DNA of 64,000 nt, from assembly GCF_027942865.1 (NCBI RefSeq), contig NC_134526.1, forward strand, positions 19,077,784 through 19,141,783. Direction: 5' to 3'. The first letter of the stretch is position 1, and each line of letters begins with the position of its first letter. Below are positions 33,699-44,322 of the stretch, in pieces. Origin of the DNA: Odontesthes bonariensis (taxonomy: Eukaryota > Chordata > Actinopteri > Atheriniformes > Atherinopsidae). A program made the translations under genes and the position numbers. Below the pieces are notes generated by a model that saw nothing but the letters and a program-made list of their open reading frames with translations, was not told the origin of the DNA and made no database searches.

Positions 33699-36600
33699 CA
33701 GCGGCGGCGCCAGGGGGGCGCTAGGGGGTGCTATAGCTCCCCCTGGATTAGCCATAGCACCCCCCGTAGCACCCCCAATAAAATATCTCATTTTCAAATA
33801 TTAAATTATATTCTCTATTATTTATTGTGTGGTAACATATTTCAGCCAGAAAATAAAAAAAGTTATCAACGAACAGATTATTTTAGACACAAAAGAATGA
33901 CGATTCTGTCATAACCTTTGACCCCATTTATTTTCAAGTTGCAGGCAGCGGGAATGTTGAGTGTGCAGTGTGATGTGGTGTTATGTAGAGAGAAGAGTGA
34001 TTAACAATGTATCGGTTTTTGATTCCTAAATGTCCACGTTTGGAAGAACCATTAAACAATGAGAGTGACAATGAGAGAGAAGTACACGAAATGCCAGGGG
34101 TGTCTGATGTGCATCATGGACGTGATCGACAAGGAGGATGTCAAACCTCCACCGCTGCTGAGTGTGCTATTTGTGACATTAGCATGAACGTCCAGGATGG
34201 CCCGAGGAGACCAATCCTTAAGAAATATCCATCTCGCCTGTTTGGAGTCCAACAAAGGAGTTTTTGCATAAGCTGGATGGAACAGTATGCGTGGTTGGAA
34301 TATAGTGTAGATAAGGACGCAGTTTTTTGCTATGCTTGCCGGCATTTTCTCAAAGGAGGTCATGGTTTTCATCAGGAGCCAGCATTCTCCATCAATGGGT
34401 TCAGTAACTGGAGAAAAGCATCTGGATCGTTGAAAAGCCATAATGAAAGTATGGGACATACCTTTGCTATGGAGGCATGGTGTGAGTACAAGCTAAAAGA
34501 AAAAAGTGGCTCAAGACTCCCTAATATGCTCGATAAAGGACATTCGCAGTTGGTCCGGGAGAACCGGCAGTATATGATGGGTATTATTGAAAGCTTGCGC
34601 TACACTGCTTGTCAGGGGATTGCACAGCGCGGCCACGTTGAGGATGAGGACTCGGCAAACAGGGGTAATTTTCTCGAAATGTCATCTGTTATTGGCAAAT
34701 TTGATACAATCGTCCACAAAAAAATAACGAAGAATGAGAAGAATGAGCAGCAGCAGTCAAATGCCAAGTATGTGCACCATGACGTGCAGAATGAGATATT
34801 CAGTGTAATGGCAGAAATGATTCGCAAACAATTAAGTGATGAGATAAAAGATGCTGAACATTTTGCAGTGTTGGTGGATGAAAGTAAAGACATCAGCAAA
34901 AAAGAACAGATTTCTGTGACCGTGCGTTATTTGAACACGGAATCTGAGAAAGTGGTGGAGGAGTTTTTGCATTTCACTCCAGCAGATGGACTAGACGCAG
35001 AGTCGCTATTTGTTAGTATCAAGCAGACACTCAGTCGGTGCAATGTTGACCTGAACTGTTGTGTTGGCCAGTGCTATGATGGCGCGGCAGTCATGTCAGG
35101 ATGCAACAACGGAGTCCAAGAACTGTTCAGGAGAGAGGTGCCGCAAGCAGTTTATATACATTGCCATGCTCATAGGCTCAACCTGGTGCTGGTTGATTGT
35201 GTGCATAACGTCGATGCTGCTGCAGAGTTTTTTGAGACGTTGCAGACTCTTTACAAGTTTTTTTCGGGGTCAGTAGTGCATGATCTGTTCTTGAAAAAAC
35301 AACGCGAACTTCGGCCAACGGCTCAGTGTGTGGAACTTCAGAGACTGAGTGACACTCGCTGGGCATGTCAGTACAATGCGATCAGTGCTGTGAAAAAAAC
35401 TTTGCCTGCTATCATCGCTACCCTGCGTGACACTGTTCGGCACAAGAACGCAAAAAGGAGAACAGATGCCAAATCGGTCAGCGCGCTCATAGATGAGACC
35501 TTTGTTTTGCATCTTATTATTTTTGAGGATGTTTTTAGAACGACAAAATTCATGTCCGATCAGTTACAGTCTCCGAATTTTGATCTGGTGACAGCAGATG
35601 ACTTGGCCCAATCAGTTATCACCAGCATATCAGAGAAACGTACAGACGCCAAATAGGGAAGCAATCCGAAAGCAAGCAGATGAGCTGTGCGTGAATGCTG
35701 GGATAGCTACTGTACAGCGTGAGAAAAGGCAGACCCAAACAGCCAAACAGCTCAGTGACTTTATTGTGGAGGCTCCGATAGAAAGACCAGGTATCGGCAG
35801 TGTGGATGACCTGAAAGCGCAATCTTTCTATCCTATCATAGACAGGTTGTTAATGGAGTTGCGCCGACGCTTCTCGATGGAAGCAAATGACGTACTGGGA
35901 GGCGTGCCAGCCCTAAGCCCCAAACACCCAACATTCCTTGACAAACAACGCATTCTACCAATGGCTCGTCATTATGGGGTCAGCGAAGAAAACTTGTCCG
36001 CAGAAATCCACCAGGTTCGCCGGCTACTCAAAAGAAAAGAAGAGCAGGGATATACCATCAACAGCACCCAGGAGTTCTTATCCCTTATGCGGCCTTACAA
36101 AGACGCCTTCACGGACCTGTACAAGTTGATCTCCATATCGCTGACGCTGCCTGTCACATCGGCGAGCTGTGAACGCAGTTTTTCTTGTCTGCGTCGTTTG
36201 AAAAACTATCTGAGGAATAGCAGTGGGGATAACCGAACCAGTGACCTGGCACTTCTGGCGATTAACCCTCTAAGAGCGCGTACCTTGGACAGCAACAGGA
36301 TCATAGATGCCTTCGCTCTCAACCACAACAACAGGCGTATTTTCCTGTTATGAACGCTACAGTATGTAAGTGAGAGATTGTTCCCTTTTGTTTGTTGCAT
36401 TTGCCGTTGGAGACCTATTTTGTTATAGGCTTTAGGCCTGGTTAGGTCTGTGGAACAAAGTTGTGTGCATGTGACTGTGTGGTTGTTTTGCTACACCTAG
36501 TAAGCTGGCTATTAGGCCTGGAGTTTAGTTTTGCTGATGGCCTCACGGAGGCATTGATTTTATGGTCTTTTTTTTTTCTTTCTGCATGTTCGTCTGTTCT

Positions 36601-36984
36601 TTAAGAATATGTTGCGTTATGAATGTAGTCAAATTTGCTGATTTCTTTGACGCTATTAAAACATTTGCCGTTTAAAAAGAAAAAGGCTCGTGCAGTGTAT
36701 GGAAACATGTGAAGTATTGACTTTATACGCATTTTTTAAATGCAAAGTATGAGTGAATGTGTTTACAGTTGGCTGTTTTGCGTTGGAGTTAGGCTAATAA
36801 TAATAATAGCCTAATAGTAATAAATAATAATGATAATAAAAACAACAGTAAAACAATAATGATAATACGATCGATCATAGCGCTTTTCATGGTCATGGGG
36901 GGGGGTTGGGAGGGGTAGCACCCTCGGTAAAAAGCCGTGCTCCCCCGTAGCACCGTCAGTAAAAAATCTCTGGCGCCGCCGCTG
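33699..36984 (+). mobile_element. hAT-superfamily DNA transposon in the ERV leader
   Basis: Perfect 15-bp terminal inverted repeats (CAGCGGCGGCGCCAG ... CTGGCGCCGCCGCTG) are bounded by the 8-bp duplication GTGCACGG. It is 3286 bp long, with a transposase gene in two overlapping frames (34007-35656 and 35598-36353). The subterminal sequence is GC-rich with repeated GTAGCACC motifs near both ends. The ERV leader resumes directly after 36992, so this is a clean insertion younger than the provirus. Confidence 0.95.
34007..36353 (+). pseudogene. hAT transposase (TTF/ZMYM1-like), one frameshift
   Basis: The first frame (34007-35656, 549 aa) has a TTF-type zinc finger (FCYACRHF ... SHNESMGH, about residues 105-155). 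This is followed by an RNase-H-fold part with LVDESKD (start of the catalytic domain) and GQCYDGAAVMSG. The second frame (35598-36353, 251 aa) carries the C-terminal hAT dimerisation region (SASCERSFSCLRRLKNYLR). The frames overlap around 35630-35656, where a small indel causes a TAG. Otherwise the protein is complete, so the element was active not long ago in evolutionary terms. Similar domesticated proteins are annotated as zinc finger MYM-type 1-like. Confidence 0.88.
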
Positions 36985-36992
36985 GTGCACGG
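36985..36992 (+). repeat. Target-site duplication of the hAT element, right
   Basis: GTGCACGG, identical to 33691-33698. Confidence 0.93.
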
Positions 36993-37172
36993 CTAAAGAA
37001 CTCTAGTGAGTTTTTTAAATCCTTTTCCAGGACTGGAGATCGGCCTGCCCACTGGAATCTGAGCATTGACGGAAAATTCCGTAGAAGAAGGCGAGAGACA
37101 ATGTTGTAGGTGATTATGTTTAAACTTAAAAAGAGAAGAAACCCTGTAATCCTAGGCGCTGACAGGTTAGGA

Positions 37173-37341
37173 ACAAAAACTAATTAGTAGGACAGCGGAG
37201 TCCTGCGAAAAAGACGCTTAAAGTCCGTAACAAAACTAATTAGTAGGACAGCGGAGTCCTGCGAAAAAGACGCTTAAAGTCCGTAACAAAACTAATTAGT
37301 AGGACTGCGGAGTCCTGCGAAAAAGACGTTTAAAATCCGTA
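37173..37341 (+). repeat. Three tandem 56-bp repeats in ERV leader
   Basis: Three near-identical units of 56 bp, each with TAATTAGTAGGAC, GGAGTCCTGCG and GACGCTTAAAGTCCGT. Within each, AGGAC and GTCCT can pair around a 6-nt loop, and GCG/CGC around AAAAAGA. The position between PBS and gag suggests leader RNA structure, for example dimerisation or packaging; this is inference. Confidence 0.85.
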
Positions 37342-37581
37342 CGGTGTGAATGTGAATGTGTGTAAGGAGAGTGAAAATATCATTCGATATTTTCCCTCGT
37401 AAAATACAGCAGGACGGTAAGCAGAGAGCCGCTTGTGGATGCAAAGGCAAGAATCTTCCACTCGAAAGAGTTGAAGTGAAGGTTACCACAAAAGGAGATT
37501 TTTTTTTCTCTGCCCTGCTGAATGAAAATAACCAGTTATTAGAACACCCTAAGTGTTGAAAAGCTGGACTAAATTTTCAAA

Positions 37582-38960
37582 ATGGGAAACGGGGGAAGTA
37601 AACAGTAAAAAAGAAAGTGTGTATAAAGAAGATAAAGTAGTAAAGAAGATAAATTGTGCAGAGAACAGATATTATGCAAAGATTGAAAATTCATAGAAAA
37701 GCAGGATCCTGATAAAATTGAATTCCTTCCAAAAAGAGTAAAAATATGGATTTAATGGAAGCCTAAATATACAAAAATTAGTTGTGCTGCAGGATGAAGT
37801 TATAACAAAGAAAAAAGGTTGCCCAAATGATAAAAAAAAAACTGGCAAGTCAGAGTGGGTTGGTGCATGTTACTGACTGACTAAATGAGTTCAGAAATAA
37901 TACTGAACTGACTAGAGACTCGACGGAGAAACTTAGAACTGACTTCTCCACTGAATGATATCTGACTGACGTTGACGGCAATGATAACTTTTTAAGACTG
38001 GACAGACTCCGACGGACAATTACTTTAAAGAAATTCTGCTTTGGGAAGGAGATTTTGGACTGTATTAGTGATTCCTAGAGTATTTACATTGAGAATAGTT
38101 AAGTAAACTTTTGTGGGAGCACTGATAAAATAAATTAAAATACAGTCCATGCCCATGGTTTTATGAGATTAATTAAATTAAATTAGCAAAGTGAACTATT
38201 GATTTAAAATTATATATATTATCAGGGATATAACGAGGAAGAGAAGGAAGGCATAGAGAATGTAAAATTTCTGGTTGTTTAAAAAAAAAAAAAGCAAAAA
38301 AAAAAATTAAAAAAAAAAATAGCGAGCTTTTGAGCTCCTCTTATTCCTCCTCCTTCAACTTTTGCTGCATGTCCTAACAATGCCTGACATGCTGAGAAAG
38401 TGATGCAGAGGAGGATACAGAGGAGGAGGGGGTCACAGGGGCAGGGGGTCAACACAGGAATTATATAGCATTACTAAATTAAATAGCAAGACTAGAAGGC
38501 CCTGAAGTTTCAGTTGAATTACCAAGATTTGTTTCTGAATGGAGATATAACCAGAAATTCAGCTGATAGATGATAGAGATTATGATGGACAGATTGTTGT
38601 GAAAAGGACAAAGGAAATCAAGGCAGGAGATTTCTTTGTTCTTAAAAGAAGCGGGATCACGTTTTATTATTACACATTAGATCTGCTGCACAAAGATCCA
38701 GCTAATAAAATAACAGCCACAGCCCTATTAACTGAAGGGAAGAATGTAGTTTCCAGATTACAAGATTATATGTTAGTGAGGCCTTGCATGTTACTTTTTG
38801 GTATAAAAATGATGAAGATTAGGAAAAGCAATTAAAAAGAGTAACCCCAGTAAAGATAACTCTGACTTATCTGTATGAGGATGCAGAAAGTGTAGGTGCA
38901 GTAGCAGTGCAAGCTCCAGATAAAATAAATAAATTAAAAGAGAGTGGAGACCATTGCATG
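37582..38960 (+). pseudogene. ERV gag relic
   Basis: An ATG at 37582 opens MGNGGSK, a typical retroviral Gag N-myristoylation start, but a stop follows at codon 9. Matrix-like basic sequence continues in mixed frames to about 38060 with many stops. A poly-A and poly-T rich zone at about 38270-38350 and short frames such as 38599-38835 follow. Capsid and nucleocapsid could not be recognised with confidence. Confidence 0.6.
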
Positions 38961-39299
38961 TCTCATTAAGCAAAGCAAAAAAACAGAAATGGGAGGATCT
39001 GGGTACAGGGAGAAATAGCTACAGACTAAAATAAAAATAAAATTAGAAATAAAAAAATAAAAAACATCAGTTAACACGTGGTACAGTGCTGAGACGGGAC
39101 TCACTAGAAAGGCTTTGTTCTGGACTGTTCAGGTCCATGCAGGAGTCCGGTTAAACACACTGTCCACATGAGATGTAATGACCTCTGACTCAGATGAAGC
39201 ATTCCTGAGCAAAGTCCCTCATAAATTATGGTCACAAGGACCTACTGATGTTGGACAGATAACAGAAAACTCTGCCTGTTCAGATGAGTGCTAAAACAG

Positions 39300-41320
39300 A
39301 TATTAGACAGAATCCATTAAAACAGGATGCTCAAGATGGAATAAAACCAGTAATTGAAGAGAAAAGCAGGCGTCATTGTTCCGTGTAATGATTCAACATG
39401 TAATACACCAATATTCCCAGTAAGAAAACAGGCCCCATCCATTGGATGGAGGATGGTGCAGGATTTAACAGCGGTTCTCCAGGCCCCCAAGCCTACCACA
39501 AAGAAACAAATGATGTCATTCTTAGGACTGACAAATTACTGCAGAGCCTGGATTCCAAATTATGCAGAAATAACAGCACCATTAAATAAACTAATGTATG
39601 AAGAAACACTAAAAATGTCCTCTGTCCTCGAATAGACACCAGAAGCAGACATTGCATTCTGTGAAATTAAAAAGGGGTTAGTCTCCAGTACAGCATTAGC
39701 ATTACCAGACTACAGCAAACCTTTTATTCAAATGGTAGACTGCAAAGGTCATTTTATGACCTCAGTGTTAACACAGCAGCATGGAGCAAAGTTGAAACCA
39801 ATAGCTTATTTTTCATCTAAACTAGATACTGTGGCATGTGCATTATGTGTTCGAGCCGTAATAAGCTGCATTAATGACTGTAGAAACAAGTGCAACGATA
39901 GTGCTGATCCATTCACTTATTTTAAGAGAGCCACATGCAGTATCAGCCTTATAACTGCAAACAAAACATGACTGTTAGGAGCTAGCAGAGAAAAATGCAA
40001 AATCAAGAGCAAATCTTCAAGATCAGCCATTAGCTGATGGATAAGTATTGTTTGAGATGGGTCTTTTAGGAAAAATGAGTTGGGTAAAATAATAACAGGA
40101 TATGCTGTGGTGAGTTACACCACAATTTTAAAAAGCACAGCAGCTACTATCTAATTATTCAGAGCAAGCAGCAGAATTAGTTGCCCTTGCTGAAGCATGT
40201 AAACTAATGACAGATAAAAGAGTAACTGTGTATACTGATAGCCAGTATGCTACAGTACATACTTAAAAAAAATATAGAGGAATGGTAACATCTATAGGAA
40301 AACCCGTGACACATGTAGAACTATTAACAATGCTAAAAAACAAAAAATTAACAGTATGCAAATGCGCTGCGCATACATCTCGCACAGATTTTGTCTCAAA
40401 AGAAAATGCATTTGTTGATGAAACGGCTAAAGCAGCAGCAGGGTACATTGAAATAAAATAAATAATAAATGTAACTCCAGGAGTATCACTCCAAGAAGAA
40501 GTTTTGAGAGATATATAACAGCAAAGCCACAGTCAGATATAGATGGCTGGATAAAAAAGGAAGCTACACTGAAAAATGACGTCTAGGTATGACGAGAAAA
40601 ATAAATGAATAAACAAAAAAACCTATCCTAGAGAAAAATCTATACAGATGGGCTGCAATATTGAGCCATGGCGTAATGCATGTCTCAAAAGGAGGGATAG
40701 TGGTATAGGTACATCAACATTATACTACTTATGGATTTAATACTTATAAAAAAAATTTTTGTAGAGTGTGTTTGACATGCGCTAAGCATAAGCCTCAGAG
40801 TAATCTAAGGCCAGGCTAAAGGTGCTTTCCAGAACCTAATTACCCCTTCCAAGTAATTCAAATGGATTTTATTGAATTAAATAGAAGTGAGAGAAAAAGG
40901 TTTTGTTGAGTCATCATAGATGCATGTTCAAAATGGATAGAATTCTTTTCAACGAAGAATCCAGATGCACTAACTAACAGGATTTCCTGAAAGAATATAT
41001 AGAGATAATGGAACTTATTTTGTGAACCAAATTATGAATAGGATTGGACAAATGTTCCACATTAACCTAAAACACCATTGGCATATCATCCACAAAGTGC
41101 GGGATTAGTAGAAAGGATGAATGGAACATTTAAAAACAGACTAAAAGAAATGTATGGAGGAAACAAGAAGCACATGGACACCTTGTGAAACTCTGTTTGG
41201 CAGGCCATATAGAATTCCTCATTTTTAGAATACATGGGAATTAAATGATGAGAGTAATCTAGCTGATAATATGAGAGCAACGCTAGAATTAAGACAATAA
41301 AAAAACTGATTACTGATTAC
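39300..41320 (+). pseudogene. ERV pol relic (RT, RNase H, integrase)
   Basis: The RT N-terminal part (CNTPIFPVRK, WRMVQDLTAV, 39370-39480) is joined directly to the RT connection (TKKQMMSFLGLTNYCRAWIP, about 39500). The polymerase core with the catalytic YxDD is deleted. RNase H traces (VYTDSQYATVH at about 40230) and integrase traces follow: zinc-finger CLTCAKHK at about 40770, QMDFIEL at about 40860, and the region around 41090. Stops are frequent. Not functional. Confidence 0.85.
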
Positions 41321-41579
41321 CAGGTTTTGCTCACCACTCCCACAGCAGTTAAAATAGCTGAAATGAACCCAGGGATACTTGTCTCATTGTAAAAAGATCA
41401 TTGAGAGTAAAAATAAGTAGATAGCAGGTCTCTGTTGAACTCATGACCCACAGGGAAAGTCCAGACTTCAAAGGGGACTGTACCGAATGGTACAGTCATC
41501 TCAATGCTGGTGAAGATTGACCACAGCCCTGTGACAGTCCTTAGGAGTTTAAACAGGGATTCTCCTAATTTACAACAAC

Positions 41580-42520
41580 CTGAGACCTGTGAAAGGATTT
41601 GGGAGTGGTTCTTCAGGAGACAACTGCCATAAGATTGACAGAGCAAACGTATGTATATACAAAGACTCCTTTTTGGAGAGAAGGGGAGACAAATCCATTC
41701 CCTATCTTATCTGGACCAATAAATCGAAGTTGACAACTTACCCTCATTCCTCACAGAAGACTGAGATGAGTGCTATCTAGATTTCACTCACAACCAAATC
41801 CTAAAACTGTATTCAGTAAGCATGTGGTTAAAGTGGAGTGTATTAATTGTGGGCCTGCTAGGAGCCCAACAGAAAAACTAGAATGTATAGTAAACAAGAC
41901 TCAGATGTACTTGACAATTCCTTTGGTCTATTTACCTCTAAGTAGGATCTCGGTGATAACTTTTCAACTCAGCCACTTACAAGTTCCAGAGGTGAAGGTG
42001 GAGTGCTTACGAGACTACTGACTATGCTGAACATTACAGATCTATCATAAAAATGCAACAGAAAACCGATTAAATTATCTTAATTGTTAACTTGACTAAA
42101 ATCACCCTTTTCCCCCAAGCTATACACAGAGGATGAGATTATCCTGTGTGAGCTTGACTGCACCGGTGGGGGCCTCCAGCTCTTCAGGGAAGCACGGATG
42201 GGGGCTGTAGTGGCTGCAATGATGCTGGGGGAGGGCTCTGATGAGAGTGGTTCAGAAGTGTTTGGGATAAAGTAGTGACTGGTTTTTAATGACTGAGATT
42301 GCAGCTAATAAAACACAAACAGATTGTGTGGTATGTTTGGGTCTTAGACCCATTCTCCAAGTTGTCTCTGGTCTAATTTCACCTGAATGTTTACTAGATG
42401 TAATGAATAAAACTCGGCCTAGCAACACCAGTTGCACTAAATGGGACACCGTTTTTCTAGATAAAGAGAAACCTTTGTTTTCTAAAAAGATAGCTAAAAG
42501 AGATTTTACCACTATCACCG
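41580..42520 (+). pseudogene. ERV env surface-subunit relic, 5' part
   Basis: Placed in env by position between integrase and the TM relic. Cysteine-containing short frames (VVCLGLRP at about 42330, then a region up to 42520) look like surface-glycoprotein sequence. It is interrupted by stops, and the LINE follows at about 42520. It includes the odd stop-free stretch 42123-42275 listed separately. Confidence 0.55.
42123..42275 (+). other. Unexplained 50-codon open stretch in ERV env region
   Basis: A frame from Tyr (TAC) to TAG reads acidic and hydrophobic residues (ILCELDCTGGGLQLFREARM, then GAVVAAMMLGEGSDES). Its GC content is higher than the surrounding viral sequence. I do not recognise it. 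It has no start codon of its own. It may be a captured host or repeat fragment, or a better preserved piece of env. Confidence 0.35.
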
Positions 42521-42583
42521 GATAGTGGCCCATTACATGGCACCTGAGGCACGCTGCGACACGCTGTACATAGTACAAACAAA

Positions 42584-44278
42584 ATGCCACCGAAAAAAAA
42601 CACGGATGATGCCGATTTAAGAAAGTCGCTAGAACTTCTAACCGAGGAAGTGACAGCAGTAAAAAACCGCTTAAACCAATCCTCGGCAGGGGAAGACGTG
42701 AGCGAGATCAAAAAGTCACTCGACTTCCTCACAGGAGAAGCTACTGCGATCAAACAACAACAACAACAACTACTACTCCAGATGATGGAGGAGATTAAAC
42801 ACCTGAGAGCACAAAATACAGAGCAACAGAAAAAAATCACAGACCTGGAGAGGCGGGTCGACGATTTGGAGCAATACTCCAGGGTAAACAAAGTGATTGT
42901 CACGGGACTTAAGATCAAGCCCCGGTCGTACGCCAAGGCTGTGGCGGCGAGCACCGGCGCGGGGCGCGAGGAGCTGGATGGAAGTTCTGCAGAACAACAG
43001 GTAGCAGCGTTCCTAGAGTCAAGGGGGATCTCTTTGGATCTGGAATATATCGAGGCTTGCCATCCTCTCCCCGGGAGGAGAGATACAGATCAACCTGCCG
43101 TGGTCATGAGGTTCACAAATAGAAAGAAAAAGACTGAACTACTAAAACAAGGACGAAAACTAAAAGGATCCAATGTTTACCTAAACGACCACTTAACACG
43201 GAAAAATGCGGAAATAGCACGAAGGGCTAGCCTGGCTGACGCGTCCACAATCTCGATGAGATGGTGGTCTGGGAACTAGGTGTGCATTTTCTCGTATTTG
43301 AGGCGTGGTTTACGAATGCCTAGAGCCGTTTATTGGGCGCTACGAATGTCTATCAAATGACGTCAGGTTCTTCCCATGCTGCTTTGCGCGCGATTCATAG
43401 CCAATTGTATCACTTATACCAGATGACGACAGAAATTCGACGAGGAAGAAGAAAAAAATGGAAAATAAAAGTAAACTTGCGCTCTAAGCTACTTAAATTG
43501 ACAACAAAGTAGGCCTATATGCTATATTCTACATGAATTTTTTTGTTGTAGAGTTGTGAATTTATTTTAATAATGGAGAAATTGAGCAGCCTTGCTTTGT
43601 TGTCTACAGTAGTAGATCAACCCTCATCTTACTTTGAAGCTCCCAGCTCCCAGAAGTGACGTCGACGCAGCTTTAGCAGCAGAAAAGCTATCAGGCTTGT
43701 GTTGATAATAATAAACTCCTGGACTATGTACAAACTTCCAAATGCATCGTTTTGTGAGTACAGACCATATTTGTACTACTGTATAAGTTTGGTGTCATGG
43801 CATGTGATTTTAGTGTGGTAATTTTGGAGATACTGCCAGGGTCCGTTAGCGCTTGTACTAAGCTATTCGGGATAACTCAGTAACTCAGCTGATGTTCAGC
43901 CAATATCGAAAAAACTTCGGGTGGGCTACTTGGCTGGATGTCACGGTTCGATTAACACTCTACAAGCTTCGGTGTAGCGCATAGACGTCGTCATCGTCTT
44001 GCTGCTGCCCCCCCCCCCCCCCCCCCCCCGTTCTGTGATTGGTTCCCAAACTCTGGCAAAAATTAGGGCGGTGTTTTCCAGGCTGACTTTGCAGTGAGAA
44101 TGAAATCGAGCGCAAAGCAGCATGGGAATTCCCAGGCTAACGAAGGGCAAGAATCCTGCGAAAACAAAATAAGATACAAAGCACCTGGGTGACCAACATT
44201 AAGCTCAATGGACCACCAGAGGAAGCAAAGGTTTTGATGATCAGAAGCATGGAGGAGCTGACAAAGTACGACTAAGTT
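42584..44278 (+). pseudogene. LINE ORF1, split by a TIR element
   Basis: The N-terminal part (42584-43227) begins MPPKKNTDD. It has a coiled coil (about residues 40-110: ITDLERRVDDLEQYSRVNKV) and an RRM-like domain (VIVTGL, AACHPLPGR-type region, VVMRFTNRKKK). It reads on into the inserted element and stops at 43279. The C-terminal part resumes after 44148 in a frame reading RKQNKIQSTW and IRSMEELTKYD, with a stop at about 44276. Such ORF1 proteins bind LINE RNA. Confidence 0.82.
43219..44148. mobile_element. Non-autonomous TIR element in LINE ORF1
   Basis: The element runs 43228-44139 (912 bp). Its ends TAGCCTGG and CCAGGCTA are inverted repeats, flanked by the 9-bp duplication ACGAAGGGC (43219-43227 and 44140-44148). 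Inner arms are also inverted (CCCATGCTGCTTTGCGCGCG near 43375 against CGCAAAGCAGCATGGG near 44110). A poly-C tract lies at about 44010-44029. There is no coding sequence. The 9-bp duplication would suit a Mutator-like element. Confidence 0.85.
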
Positions 44279-44322
44279 GGGGTAATCATTAAAAAAGGTA
44301 ACGACTAAATTACGCTTGAACA

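Noticed and set aside
38599-38835. 78-codon frame inside the ERV gag area
   Set aside because: May be viral, but no gag or protease motif was recognised, so it is not called as a separate gene.
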